Below, piece after piece: positions 1 to 6,580 of a stretch of 7,665 nt of DNA. A program made the position numbers and the translations under genes. Source of the stretch: Burkholderiaceae bacterium (lineage in GTDB: Bacteria; Pseudomonadota; Gammaproteobacteria; Burkholderiales; Burkholderiaceae_C). Under the pieces are notes generated by a model. It made no database searches and was not told where the DNA came from. It worked only from the letters and a program-made list of their open reading frames with translations. The stretch's first letter is position 1; each line of letters starts with the position of its first letter. The DNA is taken from the NCBI GenBank assembly GCA_017999135.1, contig JAGOBT010000047.1, positions 1-7,665 on the forward strand, read 5' to 3'.

Positions 1-171
1 GAACGGCGTGCCACCTTTGCCTGCACCCCTGCCCTGGTGCGGCCGCCGATGCAGATCGCCCCCGGCCTGCTGGCTGCCGGCGACCATGTGCAAGGCCCCT
101 ACCCGGCCACGCTGGAAGGCGCCGTGCGCAGCGGCATCGCCGCAGCTGACACCTGCTTGACGCCGACTTGA
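1..171 (+). CDS. hpnE: Hydroxysqualene dehydroxylase HpnE-like, C-terminal fragment
   Basis: This is the last 56 codons of a reading frame that enters from the left edge and stops with TGA at 169-171. The visible protein contains ATFACTPALVRPP, then APGLLAAGDHVQGPYPATLEGAVRSG. The AGD...YPATLEGAVRSG block is the C-terminal FAD-contacting segment of amine-oxidase/phytoene-desaturase-like flavoproteins. The wording PATLEGAVRSG matches what I know of the squalene-associated FAD-dependent desaturase HpnE. In hopanoid and squalene synthesis, HpnE reduces hydroxysqualene to squalene after HpnC and HpnD. Only the tail is in the window, so the N-terminal dinucleotide-binding motif and any hpnC/hpnD partners cannot be seen. 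Another member of the FAD amine-oxidoreductase family, for example a carotenoid desaturase, remains possible. It is co-directional with the regulator that follows, with a 72-bp gap. Confidence 0.72.
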   Translation, partial: ERRATFACTPALVRPPMQIAPGLLAAGDHVQGPYPATLEGAVRSGIAAADTCLTPT

Positions 172-243
172 GCGCTGGGCCGACAGTCCACGATGCACGG
201 CGTGGTTTCGCCATGCAAAATAGGGAGAACCCCAGGACATCCC
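172..243 (+). promoter_or_regulatory. Short leader of the IclR-type gene, with RBS
   Basis: This is the 72-bp gap between the HpnE-like stop and the regulator ATG. AGGA at 234-237 lies 6 bases before the ATG at 244 and supports that start. A weak -10-like CAAAAT is at 216-221 without a convincing -35 box. There is a small inverted repeat GGCG/CGCC at 199-202 and 209-212, with CCACG/CGTGG around it. IclR regulators are often autoregulated from such sites, but these repeats are short and could be chance in GC-rich DNA. Confidence 0.35.
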
Positions 244-1017
244 ATGACGACCCTCAAACAAGGCCAGACGCCTGCCATCCAGGTCATCGAACGCATGTTC
301 TCGCTGCTCGACGCGCTGGCGGCGCACCAGGACCCGGTTTCGCTGAAAGTGCTGAGCGAACGCACAGGGCTGCACCCGTCCACCGCCCACCGCATCCTGA
401 ACGACCTGGCCATCGGCCGCTTCGTCGACCGGCCCGAGGCCGGCAGCTACCGGCTGGGCATGCGCCTGCTGGAACTGGGCAACCTGGTGAAGGCACGGCT
501 GGACGTGCGCGATGCTGCCATCGGCCCGATGCGCGAACTGCACAAGCTCACCCACCAGCCGGTGAACCTGTCGGTGCGCCAGGGCGACGAGATCGTCTAC
601 ATCGAGCGAACCTACAGTGAACGCTCGGGCATGCAGGTGGTGCGCGCCGTGGGTGGCCGCGCGCCGCTGCACCTGACATCGGTGGGCAAGCTGTTCCTGG
701 CCCATGAAGACCCGCAGCGGGTGCGCGCCTACGCCGCGCGCACGGGCCTGTCAGGCCATACCCGCAACAGCATCACCGAGGTCCAGCGGCTGGAGCGCGA
801 ACTGGCCCAGGTGCGCCAGAACAGCCTGGCCCGTGATGACGAAGAACTGGAACTGGGCGTGCGCTGCATGGCCGCCGGCATCTACGACGACCAGGGCCGG
901 CTGGTGGCAGGCCTGTCAGTGTCGGCACCGGCCGACCGGCTGGAGGAATCCTGGGCCGACCGGGTGCGCGCCACGGCCGCGCAGATCTCTGAATCGCTGG
1001 GGCACCACGCCGCTTGA
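244..1017 (+). CDS. IclR-family transcriptional regulator
   Basis: This encodes a 257-aa cytoplasmic DNA-binding regulator of normal length for the IclR family. Residues about 11-72 form the N-terminal winged helix-turn-helix: VIERMFSLLDAL, then SLKVLSERTGLHPSTAHRIL as the HTH, and a wing ending GSYRLGMRLLELG. Residues about 75-255 form the effector-binding domain, marked by GRAPLHLTSVGKLFLA (138-153) and DDEELELGVRCMAAGI (198-213). Family members bind small carboxylic or aromatic ligands and repress or activate nearby genes. The ligand cannot be read from sequence. ATG 244 is preferred to the ATG 51 bases upstream because AGGA sits 6 bases before it and the family usually starts close to the HTH. 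The neighbours (an HpnE-like flavoprotein and a convergent cell-wall peptidase) do not form a catabolic operon, so no target is suggested. Autoregulation or control of a gene outside the window is possible. Confidence 0.93.
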   Translation: MTTLKQGQTPAIQVIERMFSLLDALAAHQDPVSLKVLSERTGLHPSTAHRILNDLAIGRFVDRPEAGSYRLGMRLLELGNLVKARLDVRDAAIGPMRELHKLTHQPVNLSVRQGDEIVYIERTYSERSGMQVVRAVGGRAPLHLTSVGKLFLAHEDPQRVRAYAARTGLSGHTRNSITEVQRLERELAQVRQNSLARDDEELELGVRCMAAGIYDDQGRLVAGLSVSAPADRLEESWADRVRATAAQISESLGHHAA

Positions 1018-1029
1018 GCGGCGGTGCCC
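1000..1029. terminator. Strong hairpin at the iclR/pbpG convergent junction
   Basis: A 12-bp stem is formed by 1000-1006 plus 1009-1013 pairing with 1018-1029. There is a 2-base AC bulge (1007-1008) and a TTGA loop that contains the iclR stop codon. It lies between two convergent genes and is likely to end or protect both transcripts. Neither strand carries a U-run after the stem, so it is not a textbook intrinsic terminator. It may act as an RNA 3'-end stabiliser or with Rho. Confidence 0.55.
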
Positions 1030-1039
1030 AGTCAGGCTG

Positions 1040-2071
1040 TCAGCTCAGGCGCGCCACCGGCGCGGCGGCTGAGCCCAGCCACTTGCGGATGCGCTCGGCA
1101 TCGCCGATGCGCGAGTACTTGCCGGCCGAATCCAGCAGCACCATGATCAGCTTGCGGCCGGCCAGTTGCGCCTGCATCACCACGCAGCGGCCCGCTTCGG
1201 CGATGTAACCGGTCTTCTGCAGACCGATCTCCCATTGCGGGTTGCTCACCAGGCCATTGGTGTTGCGGAACTGCATGACGCGGTGCCCCACCGCCACCTG
1301 CGCCTCTTGCGAGGTGGACAGCTCACGCAGCAGCGGCACCTGGTGCGCCACGCGCACCAGCACGGCCAGATCTTGCGCGCTGGACTGGTTGCGGCTGGAC
1401 AAGCCAGTGGGCTCCACGTAATGCGTGTCGCGCATGCCCAGCGCGGCGGCCTTGTGGTTCATCGCGTCGACGAAAGCCTGCAACCCACCGGGATGGTGGC
1501 GGCCCAGCGCATTGGCGGCGCGGTTCTCCGACGACATCAGCGCCAGGTGCATCATCTCGCCGCGGGTGAGCTGGGTGCCCACCGCCAGGCGGGACCGGCT
1601 GCCCTTCTCGGTGTCGATGTCGTCCTGGGTGATCGTCAGCACGTCGTCCAGCGACACCTTGGATTCGGCCACCACCAGCGCTGTCATCAGCTTGGTGATC
1701 GACGCGATCGGCAGCACGGCGCCGGGGTTCTTGCTGAACAGCACCTCGTTGGTGTCCTGGTCGACGACCAGCGCCACGCTGGACTTCAGGTCGAGCGGGT
1801 CGTCGCTGTCATGCAGGCCCAGCACCTGGCCGACGCTGGGGCGGGCCGGCACCACCGGCTGCAACGCCACACGCCGCACCTGCCCTGCACGCACGGCCAC
1901 CGGCCGCTGCTGCCCGCGGGCCTTGCCGGCGGTGGCGCCGCGCCGCGCCGGGGTGGCCTTGCCAGCCTTTGATGCACTGACGCGCTGCTTGTCCTGCCGC
2001 GCTTCGGCAGGCGTGCCGATGGTCAGGGCCGCACACAGGGCCAGCAACAGCATCGGCAATGTCAGTTTCAT
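1040..2071 (-). CDS. pbpG: D-alanyl-D-alanine endopeptidase, PBP7 type (peptidase S11)
   Basis: This encodes a 343-aa periplasmic penicillin-binding protein that cleaves peptide cross-links in peptidoglycan. All three active-site motifs of the S11 family are present: S124-x-x-K127 in PIASITKLM, the S181-E182-N183 triad in SSENRAANALGRHHPGG, and K286-T287-G288 in LQKTGYIAEAG. ENRAANALG..PGG is typical of PBP7/PbpG. Residues 1-24 form a Sec signal peptide with probable cleavage after GTPAEA. Between signal and catalytic domain lies a basic Ala/Arg/Lys-rich stretch (about 25-78), which is unusual and could bind wall polymers. No C-terminal amphipathic anchor as in PBP5 is evident. The start at 2071 is chosen because the signal peptide begins there; 22 codons of in-frame upstream sequence lack signal character and cross the likely promoter. 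The gene lies 176 bp downstream of leuA in the same direction but has its own promoter candidate. Confidence 0.92.
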   Translation of the reverse strand: MKLTLPMLLLALCAALTIGTPAEARQDKQRVSASKAGKATPARRGATAGKARGQQRPVAVRAGQVRRVALQPVVPARPSVGQVLGLHDSDDPLDLKSSVALVVDQDTNEVLFSKNPGAVLPIASITKLMTALVVAESKVSLDDVLTITQDDIDTEKGSRSRLAVGTQLTRGEMMHLALMSSENRAANALGRHHPGGLQAFVDAMNHKAAALGMRDTHYVEPTGLSSRNQSSAQDLAVLVRVAHQVPLLRELSTSQEAQVAVGHRVMQFRNTNGLVSNPQWEIGLQKTGYIAEAGRCVVMQAQLAGRKLIMVLLDSAGKYSRIGDAERIRKWLGSAAAPVARLS

Positions 2072-2112
2072 GGGAATCCAGGCAGGCAAAGTAGGGGAAT
2101 AACCGATTCTCA

Positions 2113-2141
2113 AGTGTAGGCCACCCCAAAAACACACGCAA
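2113..2141 (-). promoter_or_regulatory. Candidate sigma-70 promoter of pbpG
   Basis: On the minus strand, a -35-like TTGCGT (2136-2141) is followed by exactly 17 bp and a -10-like TACACT (2113-2118). Transcription would start near 2106, leaving about 35 bases before the pbpG ATG. The region is clearly more AT-rich than its surroundings. The match is 3/6 and 4/6 to consensus, so this is a candidate only. Confidence 0.4.
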
Positions 2142-2158
2142 GATCAAAAACTTGCATG
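2135..2158. repeat. Inverted repeat over the pbpG -35 region
   Basis: CACGCAAG (2135-2142) and CTTGCATG (2151-2158) form an 8-bp inverted repeat with one G/T wobble, separated by the AT-rich spacer ATCAAAAA. It covers the candidate -35 box of pbpG, which is where a repressor operator would be expected. No protein is known for it here. The fit is suggestive but unproven. Confidence 0.4.
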
Positions 2159-2211
2159 CGTTTTGTAAAGTGAATCCACCCACGGCCTCGCAGAGCTCGG
2201 CCGCTTCGGCA

Positions 2212-2242
2212 GGCACACAGCCTCCTCAGGAGGCTCTGTGCC
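2212..2242 (-). terminator. Hairpin downstream of leuA (type 1)
   Basis: GGCACA-C-AGCCTCC (2212-2225) pairs with GGAGGCT-C-TGTGCC (2229-2242) around a 3-base loop. That gives 13 base pairs with a single C-C mismatch (G-G on the transcribed minus-strand RNA). It begins 5 bases past the leuA stop codon, so it most likely marks the end of the leu transcript. No U-run follows on the minus strand, so termination may be inefficient or Rho-assisted. Confidence 0.6.
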
Positions 2243-2247
2243 CGGCC

Positions 2248-3789
2248 TCAGCCCTGTGCAGCCACGCGTTCGGCCTTGGACTGCAGCTTGTTCAGGGCCG
2301 CCAGATAGGCCTTGGCCGATGCCACCACGATGTCCGGGTCGGCACCCACGCCGTTGACCACCCGGCCGCCGAGTTGCAGGCGCACAGTCACCTCGCCTTG
2401 TGATTCTGTGCTGCCGCTGGTGATGGCATTGACCGAATAGAGCACCAGTTCTGCGCCAGTTGCCAGCTGGGACTCGATCGCCTTCAGGCTGGCGTCCACC
2501 GGACCATTGCCATCGCTCTCGGCGCTGTGCTCCACGCCGCCGGCGGCGAACACCACCGCGGCATGCGGCCGTTCGCCGGTTTCGGAATGCTGGCGCAGGC
2601 TGACCAGGCGGTAGTGCTCCTGCTCGCGGGTCACGCTCTCGTCACTGGCCAGGGCGATGATGTCTTCGTCGAAGATCTCGGCCTTGCGGTCGGCCAGGTC
2701 CTTGAAGCGGGCGAAGGCGGTGTTGATGTCGGCCTCGCTCTCCATCTCGATGCCCAGTTCCTGCAGGCGGGCCTTGAAGGCATTGCGGCCGCTGAGCTTG
2801 CCCAGCACGATCTTGTTGGCCGCCCAGCCTACATCCTCGGCGCGCATGATCTCGTAGGTGTCGCGCGCCTTGAGCACGCCGTCCTGGTGGATGCCGCTGG
2901 CGTGGGCAAACGCGTTCGCGCCCACCACCGCCTTGTTCGGCTGCACCACGAAGCCGGTGGTCTGGCTCACCATGCGCGAGGCCGGCACGATCTGGGTGGC
3001 ATCGATGCCCACATCCAGGCCGAAGTAGTCGCGCCGGGTCTTCACCGCCATCACGATCTCTTCGAGCGAGCAGTTGCCGGCCCGCTCGCCCAGGCCGTTG
3101 ATGGTGCACTCCACCTGCCGTGCACCGCCAATCTTCACCCCGGCCAGCGAATTGGCCACCGCCATGCCCAGGTCGTTGTGGCAATGCACGCTCCAGATCG
3201 CCTTGTCGCTGTTGGGCACGCGCTCGCGCAGGTTGCGGATGAACTCGCCGTACAACTCGGGCACTGCATAGCCCACGGTGTCGGGGATGTTCAGCGTGGT
3301 GGCGCCTTCGTTGATCACCGCCTCCAGGATGCGGCACAGGAAGTCGGGGTCCGACCGGTAGCCATCTTCGGGGCTGAACTCGATGTCGGCGCACAGGTTG
3401 CGCGCAAAGCGCACCGACTGCCTGGCCTGCTCGAACACCTCGTCGGGCGACATGCGCAGCTTCTTTTCCATGTGCAGCGCGCTGGTGGCGATGAAGGTGT
3501 GGATGCGCGAGCGCTTCGCGCCTGCCAGCGCTTCGGCGGCGCGGGCGATGTCGCGGTCGTTGGCGCGGGCCAGCGAACAGACGGTGGAGTCCTTGATGGT
3601 GTTGGCGATGGCCTTCACGCACTCGAAATCACCGTTGCTCGACGCTGCGAAGCCGGCCTCGATCACGTCGACCTTCAGGCGCTCCAGCTGGCGGGCGATG
3701 CGCAGCTTCTCGTCGCGCGTCATCGACGCGCCGGGGGATTGCTCGCCGTCGCGCAGCGTGGTGTCGAAGATGATCAGTTGGTCGGCCAT
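2248..3789 (-). CDS. leuA: 2-isopropylmalate synthase, type 1 (bacterial LeuA)
   Basis: This 513-aa cytoplasmic enzyme catalyses the first committed step of leucine synthesis: 2-ketoisovalerate plus acetyl-CoA gives 2-isopropylmalate. The N-terminal TIM-barrel starts with [15 protein letters not shown] (residues 9-23), holding the catalytic Arg/Asp pair R13-D14. The divalent-metal ligands are in H202-C-H204-ND, and the substrate loop is NGLGERAGN (231-239). HASGIHQDG (297-304 region) follows in the linker subdomains. Residues about 390-505 are the C-terminal LeuA allosteric domain ([14 protein letters not shown] and [16 protein letters not shown]), which normally mediates leucine feedback. 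Length is normal for the family. GAGGAGC at 3795-3801 on the minus strand is a good RBS about 6 bases from the ATG. Only 34 bp separate it from the upstream leuA paralogue, so the two are almost certainly co-transcribed. Citramalate synthase is a less likely alternative because the motif spacing and C-terminal domain fit LeuA. Confidence 0.96.
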   Translation of the reverse strand: MADQLIIFDTTLRDGEQSPGASMTRDEKLRIARQLERLKVDVIEAGFAASSNGDFECVKAIANTIKDSTVCSLARANDRDIARAAEALAGAKRSRIHTFIATSALHMEKKLRMSPDEVFEQARQSVRFARNLCADIEFSPEDGYRSDPDFLCRILEAVINEGATTLNIPDTVGYAVPELYGEFIRNLRERVPNSDKAIWSVHCHNDLGMAVANSLAGVKIGGARQVECTINGLGERAGNCSLEEIVMAVKTRRDYFGLDVGIDATQIVPASRMVSQTTGFVVQPNKAVVGANAFAHASGIHQDGVLKARDTYEIMRAEDVGWAANKIVLGKLSGRNAFKARLQELGIEMESEADINTAFARFKDLADRKAEIFDEDIIALASDESVTREQEHYRLVSLRQHSETGERPHAAVVFAAGGVEHSAESDGNGPVDASLKAIESQLATGAELVLYSVNAITSGSTESQGEVTVRLQLGGRVVNGVGADPDIVVASAKAYLAALNKLQSKAERVAAQG

Positions 3790-3823
3790 GGGGTGCTCCT
3801 CGGTGTCTGGTGGGCGTGGCGGA

Positions 3824-5545
3824 TCAGGCGGTGGCGGTGTGTGCGGCCGGCAGTTCGTGCTGGCCGGTCCAGGCGCCGCTGCGCAGCAGGCCCGAGACCA
3901 CAGCCTTCATCGACGCAGTGACGATGTTGCCGTCGATCCCCACGCCGAACAGCGTGCGAGTATCGGCGATGCGCAGTTCCAGATAGGCTGCGGCGCGGGC
4001 GCTGGACCCGGTGCCGGGACCCTTCGCAATCGCATGCTCGTGGTAGTCCAGCACCTGGATGCCGACGCCGGTGGCACGCTGCAGCGCATCGACGAATGCA
4101 TCGACCGGGCCGTTGCCCTCACCGCGCAGCGCGAGCTGCTGGCCGGCCGCGCGCAGCTGCAGCGCCAACCGCACCCGGCCATCGGGCTGCTCATCGATGT
4201 GCTGGTCGCTGATGGCCACGTCACCGTCACCCAGGTGGTAGGCCTCGCGCAGCAGGCCCCAGATGTCGGCCGAGGTCAGTTCCTTGCCTTGAACGTCCAT
4301 CACCGCTTGCACCTGCGACGAGAACTCGATCTGCAGCCGCCGCGGCAGTTCCAGCCCGTGGTCGGCCTCGAGCAGGTAGCTGATGCCGCCCTTGCCCGAC
4401 TGGCTGTTCACCCGGATCACCGCGTCATAGCTGCGGCCCAGGTCCTTGGGGTCGATCGGCAGGTAGGGCATGTCCCACACATCGCCCTCGCGCCGGGCAG
4501 CGAAGGCCTTCTTGATTGCATCCTGGTGCGAGCCGGAGAACGAGGTGTAGACCAGATCGCCCACATACGGATGGCGCGGATGCACCGGCAGCTGGTTGCA
4601 ATGCTCCACCGTGCGGCGCACCGCATCGATGTCGCTGAAGTCCAGGCCCGGGTGCACGCCCTGGGTGTAAAGGTTCAGCGCCAGGTTCACCACGTCGACA
4701 TTGCCGGTGCGCTCGCCGTTGCCGAACAGGCAGCCTTCGATGCGGTCGCCACCGGCCATGATGGCCAGCTCGGCCGCCGCGGTGCCCGTGCCGCGGTCGT
4801 TGTGGGGGTGGATCGACAGCACGATGCTGTCGCGTCGATCCAGGTGGCGGTGCATCCACTCCACCATGTCGGCAAAGATGTTGGGCGTGCTGTGCTCCAC
4901 CGTCGACGGCAGGTTGATGATGCACTTGTGCTGCGGCGTGGGCTGCCACACTGCGGTCACCGCATCGACCACCCGCTTGGCGAACGGCAGTTCGGTGCCC
5001 GAAAACATCTCGGGCGAGTACTGCAGCGTCCACTGCGTGTCGGGCTGCTGTGCGGCCAGATCCCGCACCAGGCGGGCATGGGTGGTGGCCAGGTCGACGA
5101 TGCCGTCTTCGCTCTGCCCCAGCACCACCTGGCGCATCACCGGCGCGGTGGCGTTGTACAGGTGCACGATGGCGCGCGGCACGCCCACCAGGGCCTCGAA
5201 GGTGCGGCTGATCAGGTGGTCACGCGCCTGGGTCAGCACCTGGATGGTGACGTCGTCGGGGATCAGCCGCTGCTCGATCAACAGGCGCACGAAGTCGAAG
5301 TCGGCCTGCGAGGCCGACGGGAAGCCGACCTCGATCTCCTTGAAGCCGATCTGCACCAGCATCTGGAACATGCGCAGCTTGCGCGCCGGGTCCATCGGCT
5401 CGATCAGCGCCTGGTTGCCGTCGCGCAGGTCGACGCTGCACCACACGGGCGGGCGGGTGATCACCGCATCGGGCCAGGTGCGGTCGGTCAGGCGCACCGG
5501 GGCGAAGGCACGGTACTTGGCGGCGGGGTCGGGCAACATGGGCAT
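3824..5545 (-). CDS. leuA: 2-isopropylmalate synthase, type 2 (LeuA2/fungal-actinobacterial class)
   Basis: This 573-aa enzyme has the same predicted reaction as the leuA downstream but belongs to the long class shared with yeast Leu4 and mycobacterial LeuA. It opens with [14 protein letters not shown] and a [24 protein letters not shown] block, characteristic of that class. The catalytic segment is D39-L-R41-D42-G-N44, metal ligands are in H246-P-H248-ND, and the loop is FGNGERTGN (274-282). [12 protein letters not shown] lies at 335-346. The C-terminal regulatory domain spans about 440-560 ([13 protein letters not shown] and [21 protein letters not shown]). It aligns only distantly with its neighbour, so this is not a recent duplication. 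The start at 5545 is supported by GGAG about 6 bases upstream; the ATG two codons later is a minor alternative. It is first in the leuA pair and is preceded by a probable leucine attenuator, so its expression should fall when charged leucyl-tRNA is plentiful. Confidence 0.95.
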   Translation of the reverse strand: MPMLPDPAAKYRAFAPVRLTDRTWPDAVITRPPVWCSVDLRDGNQALIEPMDPARKLRMFQMLVQIGFKEIEVGFPSASQADFDFVRLLIEQRLIPDDVTIQVLTQARDHLISRTFEALVGVPRAIVHLYNATAPVMRQVVLGQSEDGIVDLATTHARLVRDLAAQQPDTQWTLQYSPEMFSGTELPFAKRVVDAVTAVWQPTPQHKCIINLPSTVEHSTPNIFADMVEWMHRHLDRRDSIVLSIHPHNDRGTGTAAAELAIMAGGDRIEGCLFGNGERTGNVDVVNLALNLYTQGVHPGLDFSDIDAVRRTVEHCNQLPVHPRHPYVGDLVYTSFSGSHQDAIKKAFAARREGDVWDMPYLPIDPKDLGRSYDAVIRVNSQSGKGGISYLLEADHGLELPRRLQIEFSSQVQAVMDVQGKELTSADIWGLLREAYHLGDGDVAISDQHIDEQPDGRVRLALQLRAAGQQLALRGEGNGPVDAFVDALQRATGVGIQVLDYHEHAIAKGPGTGSSARAAAYLELRIADTRTLFGVGIDGNIVTASMKAVVSGLLRSGAWTGQHELPAAHTATA

Positions 5546-5602
5546 GGAACTCTCCGTGGGTGAAGCGGGCGGTGGGGGTGCGCCGCAGCAGGGAGTGGGT
5601 TC

Positions 5603-5643
5603 CAGAAACAGAAACGGCCCGCTGCGAAACGCTGGCGGGCCGT
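5603..5643 (-). terminator. Attenuator-type terminator upstream of leuA (type 2)
   Basis: Read on the minus strand, a perfect 9-bp stem ACGGCCCGC / GCGGGCCGT (5635-5643 with 5614-5622) encloses a further 3-bp GCG/CGC stem with a UUU loop. It is followed directly by TTTCTGTTTCT (U-rich, to about 5603). This has the form of an intrinsic terminator. It lies 29 bases after the stop codon of the Leu-rich leader ORF and 58 bases before the leuA ATG, where premature termination would block leuA transcription. It could instead simply end pssA mRNA, but the leader ORF argues for attenuation. Confidence 0.75.
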
Positions 5644-5672
5644 GGATCCTGAAAACGTGAAGACGAGGAAAC

Positions 5673-5696
5673 CTAGCGCGCCGGCGGCACGCCTAG
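5673..5696 (-). promoter_or_regulatory. RNA hairpin from last Leu codon to leader stop
   Basis: On the minus strand, CTAG-(G)-CGTGCC (5696-5686) pairs with GGCGCG-CTAG (5682-5673) around a GCC loop. The stem has 4 plus 6 bp with one bulged G and one G-U. It runs from the third Leu codon (CTA) to the end of the TAG stop, so a translating ribosome would melt it. It could be the pause or 1:2-type hairpin of the attenuator. GGCGTGCCG (5693-5685) can alternatively pair 8/9 with CGGCCCGCC in the 5' arm of the terminator, a possible antiterminator. Confidence 0.5.
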
Positions 5697-5723
5697 TAGC
5701 AGGGTCACGTTGAAGATCGACAT
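5673..5723 (-). CDS. Leucine leader peptide (LeuL-like), 16 aa
   Basis: A short ORF reads [16 protein letters not shown] and stops at TAG. Residues 8-10 are three consecutive leucines encoded CTG-CTA-CTA, and CTA is normally one of the rarest leucine codons in high-GC genomes. The ORF sits between pssA and a leuA gene and is followed by an intrinsic-terminator-like hairpin, which is the layout of amino-acid attenuation as established for leuL in enterobacteria. Ribosome stalling at the Leu codons when leucyl-tRNA is short would allow readthrough into leuA. The initiation region has no clear Shine-Dalgarno sequence (TTCGTGGCG before ATG), and the mRNA may start next to the ATG. The peptide itself probably has no function after translation. 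It does not resemble the enterobacterial LeuL by sequence; the assignment rests on position, Leu codons and structure. Confidence 0.72.
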   Translation of the reverse strand: MSIFNVTLLLGVPPAR

Positions 5724-5730
5724 CGCCACG

Positions 5731-5739
5731 AATGTAGCA
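5731..5739 (-). promoter_or_regulatory. Extended -10 promoter candidate for the leu leader
   Basis: The minus strand reads TGC-TACATT, an extended -10 motif (TGn followed by a 4/6 match to TATAAT) just after the pssA stop codon. No good -35 is present at 16-18 bp, which is tolerable for extended -10 promoters. The last T of the hexamer is 7 bases before the leader-peptide ATG, so transcription would start at or within a base or two of that ATG. Confidence 0.42.
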
Positions 5740-5746
5740 CAGCGCA

Positions 5747-6580
5747 TCAGCGGTGCAGGCCGATCTCGTCGGGCTCATCCGTGCTGGTGGCGATCACGCT
5801 GACCGGCTTGCCCTTGAACTTGCGCCAGGCGTAGACCAGGTAGCCCGACACGCCATAGGCGCAGAACAGCACGAACAGCACCCGCGGCGGGTCCAGCGCC
5901 ACCACGGCGATCACCAGCATGATGGCCACCAGCACCACGAAGGGCACGGTGCGCCGACCGCCGAACACCTTGAAGCTGTAGAACGGCGCGTTCGTCACCA
6001 TCGACAGGCCCGCATACAGCGTGACGCCGAAGGCCGACCAGGCCGCCCAGTCGATGCGACCGACATTCTTCACGCCAGCGTCGTCGACCACCCAGATCAG
6101 GCCCATCACCAGCGCCGCCGCCGCCGGGCTGGGCAGGCCCTGGAAGAAGCGCTTGTCGACCACGCCGATGTTGACGTTGAAGCGCGCCAGCCGCAGTGCC
6201 GCCCCGGCGATGTAGACGAAGGCCGGGATCCAGCCCGGCTTGCCCAGGTCCTGCAGGGCCCATTGGTAGACGATCAGCGCTGGCGCGGCACCAAAGCTGA
6301 CCATGTCGGCCAGGCTGTCCATCTGCTCGCCGAAGGCGCTCTGGGTGTTGGTCATGCGCGCCACCCGGCCGTCCAGGCTGTCGAGCACGGCGGCGGCAAA
6401 GATCGCGATGCAGGCGGTCTCGAAACGGCCATTCATCGCCATCACGATGGCGTAGAAACTGGCGAACAGCGCCGACAGCGTGATGGCATTGGGCAGCGCA
6501 TAGATGCCCTTGCGCCGCGGCGGCACGGGCGCTGCCGGATCGTCGGCGTCAGCCGGGTCGTTGGGTCGCGGTTCGGTCAT
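5747..6580 (-). CDS. pssA: CDP-diacylglycerol-serine O-phosphatidyltransferase (phosphatidylserine synthase)
   Basis: This 277-aa inner-membrane enzyme makes phosphatidylserine from CDP-diacylglycerol and L-serine, the precursor of phosphatidylethanolamine. The CDP-alcohol phosphatidyltransferase signature is complete: D67-x2-D70-G71-x2-A74-R75-x8-G84-x3-D88-x3-D92, in VLDSLDGRVARMTNTQSAFG onward. A polar Pro/Asp-rich N-terminus (1-25) precedes multiple hydrophobic segments at about 30-48, 53-66, 96-110, 119-130, 153-166, 180-196, 212-229 and 233-250, as expected for the integral-membrane type II enzyme. NAPFYSFK (198-204 region) is typical of the family. ATG 6580 is preferred; a TTG start 27 bases upstream is open but lies in the ilvC terminator, and neither has a clear RBS. 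It sits between ilvC and leuA, a betaproteobacterial arrangement with no direct link to leucine synthesis. Confidence 0.95.
   Translation of the reverse strand: MTEPRPNDPADADDPAAPVPPRRKGIYALPNAITLSALFASFYAIVMAMNGRFETACIAIFAAAVLDSLDGRVARMTNTQSAFGEQMDSLADMVSFGAAPALIVYQWALQDLGKPGWIPAFVYIAGAALRLARFNVNIGVVDKRFFQGLPSPAAAALVMGLIWVVDDAGVKNVGRIDWAAWSAFGVTLYAGLSMVTNAPFYSFKVFGGRRTVPFVVLVAIMLVIAVVALDPPRVLFVLFCAYGVSGYLVYAWRKFKGKPVSVIATSTDEPDEIGLHR

Noticed and set aside
193..243. An upstream ATG extending the IclR regulator by 17 residues
   Set aside because: The extension has no family-like sequence, and the ATG at 244 has a well-spaced AGGA.
1050..1064. CGCGCC-ACC-GGCGCG inverted repeat near the end of pbpG
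   Set aside because: It lies inside the coding sequence and is explained by GC-rich Ala/Pro/Arg codons. The hairpin at 1000-1029 is the better terminator candidate.
1166..1972. A 268-codon + strand frame opposite pbpG
   Set aside because: It is antisense to a gene with all three S11 active-site motifs, and its translation is low-complexity His/Arg/Leu.
2136..2176. A second pbpG promoter with TTTACA as -35 box
   Set aside because: The -35 match is good, but at 17 bp the -10 is TGATCT, only 2/6 to consensus.
3790..3823. A second attenuator or promoter between the two leuA genes
   Set aside because: The gap is only 34 bp and holds a good RBS but no leader ORF or stem-loop, so it is read as an operon junction.
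3383..5563. A 726-codon open frame on the + strand across the leuA genes, and a 464-codon one at 2527-3921
   Set aside because: They lie antisense to two clear leuA genes. The translations are His/Ala/Gln/Val-rich with no recognisable motif, the usual shadow of GC-rich coding DNA.
5488..5778. A 96-codon minus-strand frame spanning the leu leader region
   Set aside because: It overlaps pssA and leuA in another frame, crosses the terminator hairpin, and shows no protein-like motif. The 16-codon leader ORF explains the region better.
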